From assembly GCA_016185205.1 (NCBI GenBank), contig JACPOA010000112.1, positions 96,119-160,118 on the forward strand: a stretch of DNA of 64,000 nt, read 5' to 3'. The stretch is from Hyphomicrobiales bacterium (GTDB taxonomy: Bacteria > Pseudomonadota > Alphaproteobacteria > Rhizobiales > Xanthobacteraceae). The position numbers and the translations under genes were made by a program. Positions 1 through 10,131 of this stretch are shown here, piece after piece. The notes beneath the pieces were generated by a model. That model did no database searches, was not told the DNA's origin, and saw only the letters and a list, made by a program, of their open reading frames with translations. How positions within the stretch are numbered: position 1 is the first letter of the stretch; each line of letters begins with the position of its first letter.

Positions 1-1097
1 CGCTCGACCAGATTGAGCAGCCGCGCGCGACCTTCCGTGTCGAGCAGGTCGATCTTGTTCCAGACCTCGATCAGGCGGCGGTCGCTCGCTTCGATGCCGA
101 GTTCGCCCAGCACCTTTTCGACGTCATGCAGTTGCGCGTCGGAATCCGCGTGCGACATGTCGCGTACGTGCAGGATGACGTCGGCCTCGATCACCTCTTC
201 CAGCGTGGCGCGGAACGCCGCCACCAGCATGGTCGGCAGATCCGAGATGAAGCCGACCGTGTCCGACAAAATGATGCGGTTGCCGAGCGGCAGATCGATG
301 GCGCGCAGCGTCGGATCGAGCGTGGCAAACAGCATGTCGGCCGACAGCACGCTAGCCGCGGTCATGCGGTTGAACAGCGTCGACTTGCCGGCATTGGTGT
401 AGCCGACCAGCGCCACGATCGGATAAGGCACGCGCTTGCGGCTGTCGCGATGCAGCTTGCGGGTCTTTTTGACCTTGTCGAGTTCGCCTTCGATTTTCGC
501 GATGCGCTCTTCGATCACGCGGCGGTCGGCTTCCAGTTGCGTTTCGCCCGGACCGCCGAGAAAACCGAAGCCGCCGCGCTGGCGTTCCAGGTGGGTCCAG
601 GCGCGCACCAGCCGCGTCTTCTGGTAATTGAGATGGGCATGCTCGACCTGCAGCGCGCCTTCCTTCGTGCGCGCGCGCCGGCCGAAGATTTCCAGGATCA
701 AGCCGGTGCGATCGATGACTTTCGCGTTCCAGGCTTTCTCCAGATTGCGCTGCTGCACCGGCGAGACCGGGCAATCCATCACCACGACCGAAGCCGACAG
801 ACTTTTCGTCAGCCCGGCGATCTCGTCGACCTTGCCTTTGCCGACATAGGTCGCGGGCCGGATATCGTTGAGCGTGACCAGTCCTGCTTGCACCACCTTG
901 AGATCGATGGCGCGCGCAAGGCCGACGGCTTCCTCCAAGCGGGCTTCCGGCGAACGTGTGTCGACATGGGCGCGGCCAAGATTTGCCCGCGCCGCCGCGT
1001 GCTTGAGCCATGGTTCGATGACGATAGCGCGGCCGCTTTCCGTGCCCAAGGTCGGGCTCAGAAGGTCCGTCTGCTCATCGCGATCGCGTTGTTCCAA
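1..1097 (-). CDS. hflX: GTPase HflX, 3' end cut by the window edge
   Basis: Ribosome-associated GTPase of the HflX family, known to split or rescue stalled 70S ribosomes. The frame reads RSPEARLEEAVGLARAIDL near the N-terminus, then the HflX domain with GGPGETQLE, a P-loop GYTNAGKSTLFN, a DTVGF switch and VWNKID close to the window edge. The C-terminus lies outside the window. The only plausible start is TTG at 1097, giving an N-terminus MEQRDRDEQTDLL and keeping the family-like GRAIVIEPWLK segment. This TTG directly follows the hfq stop codon and is in the same frame, so translation is probably coupled to hfq. Identity is sure; the start is inferred. Confidence 0.93.
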   Translation of the reverse strand, partial: MEQRDRDEQTDLLSPTLGTESGRAIVIEPWLKHAAARANLGRAHVDTRSPEARLEEAVGLARAIDLKVVQAGLVTLNDIRPATYVGKGKVDEIAGLTKSLSASVVVMDCPVSPVQQRNLEKAWNAKVIDRTGLILEIFGRRARTKEGALQVEHAHLNYQKTRLVRAWTHLERQRGGFGFLGGPGETQLEADRRVIEERIAKIEGELDKVKKTRKLHRDSRKRVPYPIVALVGYTNAGKSTLFNRMTAASVLSADMLFATLDPTLRAIDLPLGNRIILSDTVGFISDLPTMLVAAFRATLEEVIEADVILHVRDMSHADSDAQLHDVEKVLGELGIEASDRRLIEVWNKIDLLDTEGRARLLNLVE

Positions 1098-1355
1098 TCA
1101 GACTTTGTCCGCGCCCGGCTCTTCGCCGCCTTCGAACAGCTGGATCGGGTGACCCGGCATGATGGTGGAGATCGCGTGCTTGTAGACGAGCTGGGAATGC
1201 CCATCCCGCCGCAGCAGCACGCAGAAATTATCGAACCAGGTCACCACGCCCTGCAATTTCACCCCGTTGACCAGGAAAATGGTGAGCGGGATTTTTGCTT
1301 TGCGGACGTGATTGAGAAAAGTGTCTTGCAGATTTTGCGCACGTTCGGCTGCCAT
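1098..1355 (-). CDS. hfq: RNA chaperone Hfq
   Basis: Small Sm-like RNA chaperone that forms a hexamer and pairs small RNAs with target mRNAs. In rhizobia it also affects nif/fix expression. The 85-residue product has the Sm1 segment [19 protein letters not shown] and the Sm2 motif YKHAISTI, with the usual short alphaproteobacterial C-terminus. It is followed at once, in the same frame, by hflX, matching the conserved hfq-hflX order. The acidic tail [11 protein letters not shown] ends at a UGA that abuts the hflX start. Confidence 0.97.
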   Translation of the reverse strand: MAAERAQNLQDTFLNHVRKAKIPLTIFLVNGVKLQGVVTWFDNFCVLLRRDGHSQLVYKHAISTIMPGHPIQLFEGGEEPGADKV

Positions 1356-1641
1356 GGCCGTGTTCCATTTTTTGCCCGCGTCTTACGCGCGAGACCTTTG
1401 TTGCCCGGGTCCTGCGCATGCGTTCCGTCCCATGCGCCCCGCCTTGCCCCACGCAGACGCGGTGGAAGGCCCAGGAGGCTGCTATTAGATGGCAGGTGGC
1501 CGCCCGGCGCAAGCACAAGTTGGCAAATACCACCTCAACCGGCTGAAATATTTCATATTTTCCCTCTAAGCGCGCCCAATCCAGGCAAATGGGCGGCTGC
1601 CGCAATACCGCCGTGCGGCGTGGACTTCGCCCGGCTGAAAA
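1356..1641. other. Spacer upstream of hfq
   Basis: A 286-base spacer between the transaminase gene and hfq. It has one AT-rich patch around 1545-1570, which could carry the hfq promoter for the minus strand. No convincing -35/-10 pair, hairpin or small gene was found. Open frames crossing it are antisense or shifted-frame shadows. Confidence 0.5.
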
Positions 1642-2499
1642 TCAGCTCAATTCGGCGTGGCGGTGATAGTCGCGGCGCAATGCGGTCGCGATCAGGCCGG
1701 GCGCGCCATTGCCGATCGGCCGCCCGTCGATACTCACCACCGGCAGCACGATCTGGCTCGCCGAGGTGACGAAGGCCTCGCGCGCGGCATAGGCTTCTTG
1801 CACGGTAAACGCGCGTTCCTCGAGCTCAAGCCCCTGCGCCTTGACCACGTCGAGCACGACCGCGCGCGTGATGCCGGGCAGCACATCGTGACCGAGCGGA
1901 TGGGTGATGAGCTTGCCGTCGCGGCTCACGATCCAGGCATTCGACGAGGCGCCCTCGGTGACGCGACCTTGGGCGTCCACCAGCCAGGCCTCGCGGGCGC
2001 CCTGCTCGCGCGCCGTCTGCTTGGCCAGCACGTTCGGCAACAGGGCCACCGACTTGATATCGACCCGCTGCCAGCGGATGTCGGGCACGGTGATGACGGC
2101 GATGCCGTCCGCCGCCAGTTGCTCGATACGCGCGCGATCGTTGCCGCGCGCGCTCACCACCACGGACGGCGGCGTGTCGGCCGGCGGAAACGCGAAATCG
2201 CGCCGCGCCACGCCGCGGGTGATCTGCAGATAGACGATGCCGTCATGGACGCGGTTGCGCCGTACGGTTTCGTGCAGCACGACCGAAAGTGCCGCTGCCG
2301 ACATCGGGCGCGCCATGCCAATCTCGCGCAGGGAGCGATCGAGCCGCGCCAGATGGCGGCGCTCGTCGACCAGGAGGCCTCCCCTCACCTCGCAGACTTC
2401 ATAGACGCCGTCGGCGAACTGATAGCCGCGGTCCTCGATCGAGACAGCGGCGTCGCTGAGCGGCAGATAACGGCCGTTGACATAGGCGATGCGGGACAT
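1642..2499 (-). CDS. dat: D-amino-acid transaminase (class IV PLP enzyme)
   Basis: Class IV aminotransferase that interconverts D-alanine and 2-oxoglutarate with pyruvate and D-glutamate, supplying D-amino acids for peptidoglycan. The 285 residues match the family length. Visible marks are the N-terminal YVNGRYLPLSDA, the PLP lysine K149 in VDIKSVALLPNVLAKQ, and the class IV glutamate in VTEGASSNAWIV. It lies downstream of ntrX on the same strand, separated by a dispersed palindromic repeat, and upstream of hfq. A branched-chain aminotransferase of the same fold is the main alternative, but the sequence looks closer to D-alanine transaminases. Confidence 0.88.
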   Translation of the reverse strand: MSRIAYVNGRYLPLSDAAVSIEDRGYQFADGVYEVCEVRGGLLVDERRHLARLDRSLREIGMARPMSAAALSVVLHETVRRNRVHDGIVYLQITRGVARRDFAFPPADTPPSVVVSARGNDRARIEQLAADGIAVITVPDIRWQRVDIKSVALLPNVLAKQTAREQGAREAWLVDAQGRVTEGASSNAWIVSRDGKLITHPLGHDVLPGITRAVVLDVVKAQGLELEERAFTVQEAYAAREAFVTSASQIVLPVVSIDGRPIGNGAPGLIATALRRDYHRHAELS

Positions 2500-2513
2500 T
2501 GGATTTATTCCTG

Positions 2514-2562
2514 GCGCATGATCTGATCCGAAAACCGGTGCCCACTTTTCGGGATCATGCGC
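2514..2562. repeat. Dispersed 49-bp palindromic repeat, copy 1
   Basis: Arms GCGCATGATC (2514-2523) and GATCATGCGC (2553-2562) enclose an inner CCGAAAA/TTTTCGG pair. Near-identical copies lie at 22252-22300 and 23613-23660, and a rearranged relative at 32271-32385. The element abuts the end of ntrX so that the stop codon TAG takes its AG from the repeat edge. This is a common intergenic repeat type in Rhizobiales and would form a strong RNA hairpin after ntrX. Confidence 0.9.
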
Positions 2563-3932
2563 TAGCCTATGCCCAGCGCCTTGAGCTTGCGATGCAGCGC
2601 CGAACGCTCCATGCCGACGAATTCGGCGGTGCGCGAAATATTGCCGCCGAAGCGGCTGATCTGCGCCACCAGATATTCGCGCTCGAACACTTCGCGCGCA
2701 TCGCGTAACGGCAGCCCCATCAGGTGTTCGCCGCCGTTGCCGTTCGGCATGGCCGGCACCATCGAGCCGACGTCGGGCGGCAGCATGCTGGCATCAAGCA
2801 CGACGTCCGGGTCGCCGCCGGCCAAGATCATCAGCCGCTCGACATTGTTGCGCAGCTGACGGACATTGCCCGGCCAGTTGTGCGATTGCAGCACCGCCAT
2901 GGCGTCGTCGCCGATGCGTCGTTTCGACAGGCCGGTCGCCTGCGAGATCTGGTCCATGAAATAATCGACCAGCTCGGGAATATCCTCGCGCCGCTCGGAC
3001 AGCGGCGGCACGCGGATCGGCACCACCGACAGGCGGTGATAGAGATCCTCGCGGAAACGCCCTTCCGCGATTTCCGTTTCAAGATTGCGCGTGGTCGACG
3101 ACACGATGCGCACGTCGACGGCGATTTTGCTGCTGCCGCCGACCCGCTGGAAGGTCTGATCGACCAGCACGCGCAAGATCTTGTTCTGCGTCTCGCGCGG
3201 CAGATCGGAAACGTCGTCGATGAACAGCGTACCGCCATGCGCCTCTTCCAGCGCGCCCGGCTTGCGGCCGTCCGAGCCATTGGATTGATCGACGCCGAAC
3301 AATTCGATTTCCATGCGCTCGGGCGTGATCGCGGCGGCATTGATCACGATGAAAGGCCCGTTCGCGCGTCCCGACAATTGATGCAGCGTGCGGGCGGCCA
3401 GCTCCTTGCCGGCGCCCGAGGGGCCGACGATGAGCACGCGGCTGTTGGTTGGCGCCACCCGCTCGATGGCCTGGCGCAATTGCGCGATCACCGTGGAACG
3501 CCCGATCAGCGTCGACGGCAGCGGCGCCATATGCTTGAGCTGCTTGACCTCGCGCTTGAGCCGCGAGGTTTCGAGCGCGCGCTCGGCCACCAGCACCAGC
3601 CGGTCGGCCTTGAACGGCTTCTCGATGAAATCATAGGCGCCGTGCTTGATGGCGGCGACCGCGGTCTCGATATTGCCGTGGCCGGAAATCATCACCACCG
3701 GCAGCTCGGGATGCTCGTGCTGGACGACGTCGAGCAATTGCAGGCCGTCGAGCTTGCTGCCTTGCAGCCAGATGTCGAGGAAAACCAGATGGGGCCGGCG
3801 CGTAACGATGGCGCCGAGCGCCTCGTCGCTGTTGCGCGCGGTGCGCGCGTTGTAGCCCTCGTCCTGCAGGATACCCGCCACCAGATCGCGGATATCGGCT
3901 TCATCATCGACGATCAGAATTTCACCGGACAT
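2562..3932 (-). CDS. ntrX: Response regulator NtrX
   Basis: Partner of the sensor kinase NtrY, controlling nitrogen metabolism, respiration and envelope functions in alphaproteobacteria. From ATG 3932 the protein has 456 residues: a receiver domain with phospho-acceptor D53 in FLDIW, an AAA+ domain with Walker A GPSGAGKE and FIDDVSDLP, and a C-terminal Fis-type helix-turn-helix (NISRTAEFVGMERSALHRKL). The GAFTGA loop needed to contact sigma-54 is absent; the region reads ELFGVDQSNGSDGRKPGALEE. This agrees with NtrX proteins of related bacteria acting without sigma-54. An in-frame extension to 3998 exists, but MSGEILIVDDE is the family start. The gene begins 4 bases after ntrY ends. Confidence 0.95.
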   Translation of the reverse strand: MSGEILIVDDEADIRDLVAGILQDEGYNARTARNSDEALGAIVTRRPHLVFLDIWLQGSKLDGLQLLDVVQHEHPELPVVMISGHGNIETAVAAIKHGAYDFIEKPFKADRLVLVAERALETSRLKREVKQLKHMAPLPSTLIGRSTVIAQLRQAIERVAPTNSRVLIVGPSGAGKELAARTLHQLSGRANGPFIVINAAAITPERMEIELFGVDQSNGSDGRKPGALEEAHGGTLFIDDVSDLPRETQNKILRVLVDQTFQRVGGSSKIAVDVRIVSSTTRNLETEIAEGRFREDLYHRLSVVPIRVPPLSERREDIPELVDYFMDQISQATGLSKRRIGDDAMAVLQSHNWPGNVRQLRNNVERLMILAGGDPDVVLDASMLPPDVGSMVPAMPNGNGGEHLMGLPLRDAREVFEREYLVAQISRFGGNISRTAEFVGMERSALHRKLKALGIG

Positions 3933-3936
3933 AGTT

Positions 3937-6180
3937 CTACTCGTTGTCTGTCTTTTGTTTTTCGAGTTCGGCTGTTTCGGCCTTGCCGGCGGCGGCAAAT
4001 CTCACGCGCACCCAGGCACCGCGCTGGCCGGGAATTTTGTCGGCGGCGTCGCGCAGCTCGATGCTGCCGCCATGGTCCTCGATGATGCGGCCGACAATGG
4101 CGAGGCCGAGCCCGGTGCCCTTTTCGCGCGTCGTGACATAGGGCTCGAGCAGCCGGCTGCGGTTTTCCGTCGGCAGGCCGATGCCGTTGTCGACCACGTC
4201 GATCACGACATCGTCGCCGTCGCGCGCGGCGTAAACATGGATCGATCCCTTGCCGAGTTCGCCCGGCGGCACCGCGGAAATCGCTTCGGTCGCGTTCTTG
4301 ATGATGTTGGTGAGCGCCTGCGACAGCAGCCGGCGGTCAAAGCGGGCCGGCATCGGATCCTCGGCGATCTCGACGTCGATATCGATTTCCGAATTGCCGA
4401 CGCGCATCAGAAACACCGACTGGCGCACCGTGTCGGCGACGTCGTCGGCGGCGATCACCGGCTTCGGCATGCGCGCGAAGCGGGAAAACTCGTCGACCAT
4501 GCGCCGGATGTCGTCGACTTGGCGAACGATGGTGTCGGTGCATTGCGCGAACACGCCGTCGTCGCTGCCGATCAGCTTGCCGTATTTGCGCCGCAGCCGC
4601 TCGGCCGACAACTGGATGGGGGTGAGCGGATTCTTGATCTCGTGCGCGATGCGGCGTGCCACGTCGGCCCAGGCGGAGGTGCGCTGGGCGGCTACCAATT
4701 CGGTGATGTCGTCGAGCGTCACGACATAGCCGTGGTCGGATTCGCTGGATTGCTCGCTGGTCACCCGCACCGACAAATTGCGCTCGCGGCCATGGCGGCT
4801 GATGGTGACCTGATCCTGGGTGCGCGCGCCCGATTGCGCCGCCGCCATGATATCGACGAGTTCGGGAAACACCTCCGTCAAGGGACGGCCGAGCGCTTCG
4901 GCCTCGGTGCGGCCGATCAGCTTTTCGGCCGAGCGGTTGAGAATATTGACGCAGCCATTGCCGTCGACACCGATGACGCCGGCGCTGGCGCCGGCCAGCA
5001 CCGCCTCGGTAAAACGCCGGCGGCTGTCGATGAGGTCGCGCGCGCGCACGATGTCGTCGCGCTGCGTGCGCAGTTCCTGCGTCATGCGGTTGAAGGTCTC
5101 GCCGAGATGCCCGAGATCGCCCTCCGACGGGCGGACCGGCACGCGCACGTACAAATTGCCGGTGGAGACGGCATTGGCCGCGCCGATCAGGCGCCGGATC
5201 GGCGCCACCAGACGGTTGGCGAAATTCAACCCGATCCAGACCGCCGACAGCAAGACGATCAGCGCGATGACGGTATACATCAGCCCGAACGCCACCTGCA
5301 CGCCGATGCGGCGCGATTCGAGCGCGGCATATTCGGTCACGCTCGCGCGCGTCGCCTGCAATTGCGGAACGACGCGCGGATCGAGCAGCCGTGTCACGTA
5401 AAGATACTGGTCTTGGTATTTCTCCAGTTTGATAATCGCCGCCACGTAATTGGTGTCCGGCAACAGGACGATTTGCGGGTTATCGTCGGCGATCCGCGGC
5501 AGCGCGTCGCGCGGCGGCAGGGCGAAGGTCAGGTTGATCTTGACGTCGGCGCGCGACACCACGTTAAGATCTTTATCGATCACGATGACGGCGGCCAGCC
5601 CGCGCACCGCGGCCTGAAAGGTGAGAAACTGCGTCAGCTTGTCGGGCTCCTGGTCGAACACCGGCTTGGTGCGCGCGATGTCGAAGGCCATCACCATGAT
5701 ATCGGAGCGCACGATCTGGGCGTGATCGCGCAGATAGGCTTCCGCCACGATCAGCGAGTTCTCGATGGCGGCGCGCGTGCGCGTGGAAAACAGGCGGTCG
5801 AGACCGCGGTCGAGCGTCACGCTCGCAACGATGGCGACCAGGATGGCGGGCGCCGCGGCGATGATGGAGAACAGTCCGACGATGCGCACATGCAGCCGCG
5901 CCGCGGCACGCCCGCTGCGGCGGGCCTGCACCACCTGCCAGACTTCGCGCACGATGATGATCAGCAGCAGCAGCACCGTCGCGGCGTTGGCGAGCAGCAG
6001 CGAGACCACGACGTAATGGGTGGGCGAAATAGGCGTCAGGTCGGCGAGCACGACGAAGGTGAGGAAGGCCGACAGCAAAGCCAGCCCGACCGCGATCGGC
6101 CCGAGCACCCGCGTTTCGCCACGCTTCGCCGAGGGACCGGCGAGCGCAGTTTCGGCGGTGGCAGCCTGATCGACAGTCAT
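3937..6180 (-). CDS. ntrY: Sensor histidine kinase NtrY
   Basis: Membrane-bound kinase of the NtrY/NtrX pair. Of 747 residues, hydrophobic segments lie near 28-48, 57-80, 103-125 and 297-320, with a periplasmic region between the last two. Then come a HAMP domain (~321-375), a PAS domain (~390-500), a HisKA domain with H513 in [15 protein letters not shown], and an ATPase domain with DNGIGLP and GTGLGLAIV. It lies downstream of ntrC after a spacer with its own possible promoter, and runs into ntrX with a 4-base gap. Confidence 0.96.
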   Translation of the reverse strand: MTVDQAATAETALAGPSAKRGETRVLGPIAVGLALLSAFLTFVVLADLTPISPTHYVVVSLLLANAATVLLLLIIIVREVWQVVQARRSGRAAARLHVRIVGLFSIIAAAPAILVAIVASVTLDRGLDRLFSTRTRAAIENSLIVAEAYLRDHAQIVRSDIMVMAFDIARTKPVFDQEPDKLTQFLTFQAAVRGLAAVIVIDKDLNVVSRADVKINLTFALPPRDALPRIADDNPQIVLLPDTNYVAAIIKLEKYQDQYLYVTRLLDPRVVPQLQATRASVTEYAALESRRIGVQVAFGLMYTVIALIVLLSAVWIGLNFANRLVAPIRRLIGAANAVSTGNLYVRVPVRPSEGDLGHLGETFNRMTQELRTQRDDIVRARDLIDSRRRFTEAVLAGASAGVIGVDGNGCVNILNRSAEKLIGRTEAEALGRPLTEVFPELVDIMAAAQSGARTQDQVTISRHGRERNLSVRVTSEQSSESDHGYVVTLDDITELVAAQRTSAWADVARRIAHEIKNPLTPIQLSAERLRRKYGKLIGSDDGVFAQCTDTIVRQVDDIRRMVDEFSRFARMPKPVIAADDVADTVRQSVFLMRVGNSEIDIDVEIAEDPMPARFDRRLLSQALTNIIKNATEAISAVPPGELGKGSIHVYAARDGDDVVIDVVDNGIGLPTENRSRLLEPYVTTREKGTGLGLAIVGRIIEDHGGSIELRDAADKIPGQRGAWVRVRFAAAGKAETAELEKQKTDNE

Positions 6181-6354
6181 AGGGCCCTGGGGCGGAACGC
6201 CGGCGCTCCGCGAAAAGACGGCACAAAGCAGTGGTGCCTTTCGGCACTGATGCTTTTATACAACAATGTTGCGAAAATAAGACAGTTTGCACGGCGCCAA
6301 AAAGCGAGGGTGGTTAATCCGAGGTGGCCGCCGTCATGCACCCGCGGGCCGAAC
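6181..6354 (-). promoter_or_regulatory. Possible ntrYX promoter region
   Basis: This 174-base spacer between ntrC and ntrY is more AT-rich than its surroundings. On the minus strand it carries TATAAA (complement of 6255-6260), a candidate -10 element without a clear -35, and a small hairpin with arms GTGCC/GGCAC at 6234-6247 upstream of the ntrY start. This suggests ntrYX can be expressed apart from dusB-ntrBC. The assignment is tentative. Confidence 0.3.
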
Positions 6355-7797
<1,443 letters not shown>

Positions 7798-7805
7798 TGT
7801 CGTTC

Positions 7806-8951
7806 TCACGAGCTCTGGACGGGCGGCGCATCGTCGGCCATGACGCCGTCGCCGCTGTATATGGGCATCAGCACGCGCAAGATGGTACGCCGCGGTTGCG
7901 ATTCACATTCGATGATGCCGCCATGATCTCCGACGATCTTGGCCACCAGCGCCAGGCCGAGCCCGCTGCCCGACTGCTTGGTGGTGACGAAGGGATCGAA
8001 CAGATGTGGCATGAGATCTTCCGGCACGCCCGGGCCGTTGTCCTTGACGCTGAATTCGAGCGGCAGCGACACCCGCGCCTTGCTGCCGGGCACCGACAGC
8101 CGCACGCCGGGGCGGAAAGCGGTGGTGAGCGTAATTTCCCCGTCGATGGAGTCTTCGCCGATCGCCTCGGCGGCGTTCTTCACCAGATTGAGAAACACCT
8201 GAATGAGCTGGTCGCGATTGGCCAGCACCGGCGGCAGCGAGGGATCATACTCCTCGACGAATTTGATGTGGCGGGCAAAACCCGACTGCGCCAGGCGTTT
8301 CACATGGTCGAGCACCACATGGATGTTGACCGGCGCGCGCCCGACCGGCCGCTCGTCGGCGAACACCTCCATGCGGTCGACCAGCTTCACGATGCGGTCG
8401 GTCTCGTCGCAGATCAGCTTGGTGAGCTGGCGATCGTCGTCGCCGGCGGATTGTTCGAGCAGCTGCGCCGCGCCGCGAATGCCCGACAACGGATTCTTGA
8501 TCTCATGCGCCAGCATGGCGGCGAGCGCGATCACCGAGCGGGCGGCGCCGCGATGCGTGAGCTGGCGGTCCATCTTGTCGGCGATGGTGCGTTCCTGCAG
8601 CATGACCACCACATGATCGGGATATTCCGGCAGCGACCCGACATAGAGATCGACCAGCCGTTCGCCCGGATTGCGCGGGGTCGCCAGATCAACCTTGTAT
8701 TCGTTTACCGCCGAGCCGCGCAGACGGACCTGCTCGATCAACGTGAGCAAGGGCGAGCCGAACGGCACCAGGTCGCGCAGCATGTGCCGGCGCAGCATCG
8801 GGATCGAGGCTTCGAAGAATTGCTCGGCCGCCACGTTGGCATCGGCGATCTTGCCGTCGGGCGCGATCATGATCACCGGATGCGGCAGCGCGTGCAGCAT
8901 CGCATCGGCCGGGGTGTTGACGGTTGCCGAGACGGCCTGGGCGCGGCTCAT
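7806..8951 (-). CDS. ntrB: Nitrogen sensor kinase NtrB
   Basis: Soluble histidine kinase/phosphatase that sets NtrC phosphorylation and is itself controlled by PII protein. The 381 residues hold an N-terminal PAS-like sensor (~15-120), the phospho-acceptor H149 in [17 protein letters not shown], and an ATPase domain with [17 protein letters not shown] and GSGLGLALV. There is no membrane segment, as expected. Its start overlaps the end of dusB by 4 bases, so it is translationally coupled in the dusB-ntrB-ntrC operon. Confidence 0.96.
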   Translation of the reverse strand: MSRAQAVSATVNTPADAMLHALPHPVIMIAPDGKIADANVAAEQFFEASIPMLRRHMLRDLVPFGSPLLTLIEQVRLRGSAVNEYKVDLATPRNPGERLVDLYVGSLPEYPDHVVVMLQERTIADKMDRQLTHRGAARSVIALAAMLAHEIKNPLSGIRGAAQLLEQSAGDDDRQLTKLICDETDRIVKLVDRMEVFADERPVGRAPVNIHVVLDHVKRLAQSGFARHIKFVEEYDPSLPPVLANRDQLIQVFLNLVKNAAEAIGEDSIDGEITLTTAFRPGVRLSVPGSKARVSLPLEFSVKDNGPGVPEDLMPHLFDPFVTTKQSGSGLGLALVAKIVGDHGGIIECESQPRRTILRVLMPIYSGDGVMADDAPPVQSS

Positions 8952-10003
8952 GCGGCAGCCCTCCAGGCAAAGTCGTCATACGCATCGGCCAGCAGGCGGC
9001 GCGCCTGCGCCGGCTGTTCGGCGGTCAGCACGCGCGCGCGATGGCTTTTGAGCAGATCGGCCGATGCACCGGCGCTGGTCGCCGCGCAATCGAGCGCCCA
9101 GGCCAGATGCTTGCGGGCATGGCGGCGGCCGATGGTGAGGCCGTGATGTTCGATCATCTCATCGTACAGCGCATCGATCAGCGCAAGCTGCTGGGCGAGT
9201 GGCGGCGTGCCTTCGCGCACGCCCGTCGCGAGATAGCGCGCCACCTGCCCCAGAAACCACGGCCGGCCTTGTGCTGCGCGCCCGACCATCACCGCGTCGG
9301 CGCCGGAGGCGACAAGCGCGTGTGTGGCGTCGTCGAACGAGCGAATGTCGCCATTGACCACGACTGGAATGGTGACGGCCTGCTTGACCGCGCGCACCGC
9401 CGCCCAGTCGGCACCGCCGTCGAAGAACTGGCAGCGGGTGCGGCCATGCACGGCGATCATGCGCACGCCGGCATCTTGCGCGCGGCGCGCCAGCTCCGGC
9501 GCGTTGATGTTTGCCGTGTCCCAGCCGAGCCGCATCTTGAGCGTCACCGGCACGCTGACGGCGCCGACCGTGGCCTCGATCAGGCTGAGCGCGTGATCGA
9601 GATCGCGCATCAGCGCCGAACCAGAGGCGCCGTTGGTGACCTGCTTGGACGGGCAGCCCATGTTGATGTCGATGATCTGCGCGCCTTGCGCCTCGGCGAT
9701 GCGGGCGCCTTCCGTCATCCAATGCGGTTCGCAGCCGGCGAGCTGCACGACCCGGATGGCGACGCCGCGCCCTTGGCTGCGGCTGCGCGCCTCGCGCTTG
9801 CCCTGGGCCAGCGCAGCACCAGCAGTCATTTCCGACACCACCAGCCCTGCCCCCAGGCGCTCGGCTAGGCGGCGGAACGGCGCGTCGGTGATTCCCGACA
9901 TCGGGGCCAAAATCACGCAGTTCGGCAGCGATACCGGGCCGATCGACAGCGGAACTGCCGGAAACCGCGACGTTTCGCCCGTATTGAGCTTATTGCCTAC
10001 CAT
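8948..10003 (-). CDS. dusB: tRNA-dihydrouridine synthase (NifR3/DusB)
   Basis: FMN enzyme that reduces uridine to dihydrouridine in the tRNA D-loop. In alphaproteobacteria it is the first gene of the ntr operon and is also called nifR3. The 351 residues show the TIM-barrel start [15 protein letters not shown], the Cys motif [25 protein letters not shown] and the FMN-phosphate segment VVNGDIRS...[17 protein letters not shown] ribosome-binding site AGAGGA lies just upstream of the ATG. It overlaps ntrB by 4 bases. Confidence 0.96.
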   Translation of the reverse strand: MVGNKLNTGETSRFPAVPLSIGPVSLPNCVILAPMSGITDAPFRRLAERLGAGLVVSEMTAGAALAQGKREARSRSQGRGVAIRVVQLAGCEPHWMTEGARIAEAQGAQIIDINMGCPSKQVTNGASGSALMRDLDHALSLIEATVGAVSVPVTLKMRLGWDTANINAPELARRAQDAGVRMIAVHGRTRCQFFDGGADWAAVRAVKQAVTIPVVVNGDIRSFDDATHALVASGADAVMVGRAAQGRPWFLGQVARYLATGVREGTPPLAQQLALIDALYDEMIEHHGLTIGRRHARKHLAWALDCAATSAGASADLLKSHRARVLTAEQPAQARRLLADAYDDFAWRAAA

Positions 10004-10028
10004 TTAGGCGATCCTCTTCATTGCTCAG

Positions 10029-10056
10029 AGTTTAGACAATTTGACGGTAAGCGCAA
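10029..10056 (-). promoter_or_regulatory. Candidate promoter of dusB-ntrBC
   Basis: On the minus strand TTGCGC (complement of 10051-10056) and TAAACT (complement of 10029-10034) are separated by 16 bases and would start transcription about 20 bases before the dusB ATG. The whole divergent spacer 10004-10131 is AT-rich compared with the genes and must also serve ispDF. No clear NtrC site was found. Confidence 0.35.
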
Positions 10057-10131
10057 GTGCTGCATTGCAATAATTTGTTGATTTTCAACGCCTCGGCTAA
10101 AGCCAATGCGCCAGCTCGGAGTGGCCTTCGC

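Noticed and set aside
126..1769. A 547-residue plus-strand frame over hflX, hfq and the spacer
   Set aside because: It is antisense to two recognised genes and has the same shadow composition and no family match.
2499..2708. A small frame reading AHDLIRKPVPTFRDHA, recurring at 22237-22794
   Set aside because: This peptide is simply the translation of the dispersed palindromic repeat; the shared sequence reflects the repeat and not a protein family.
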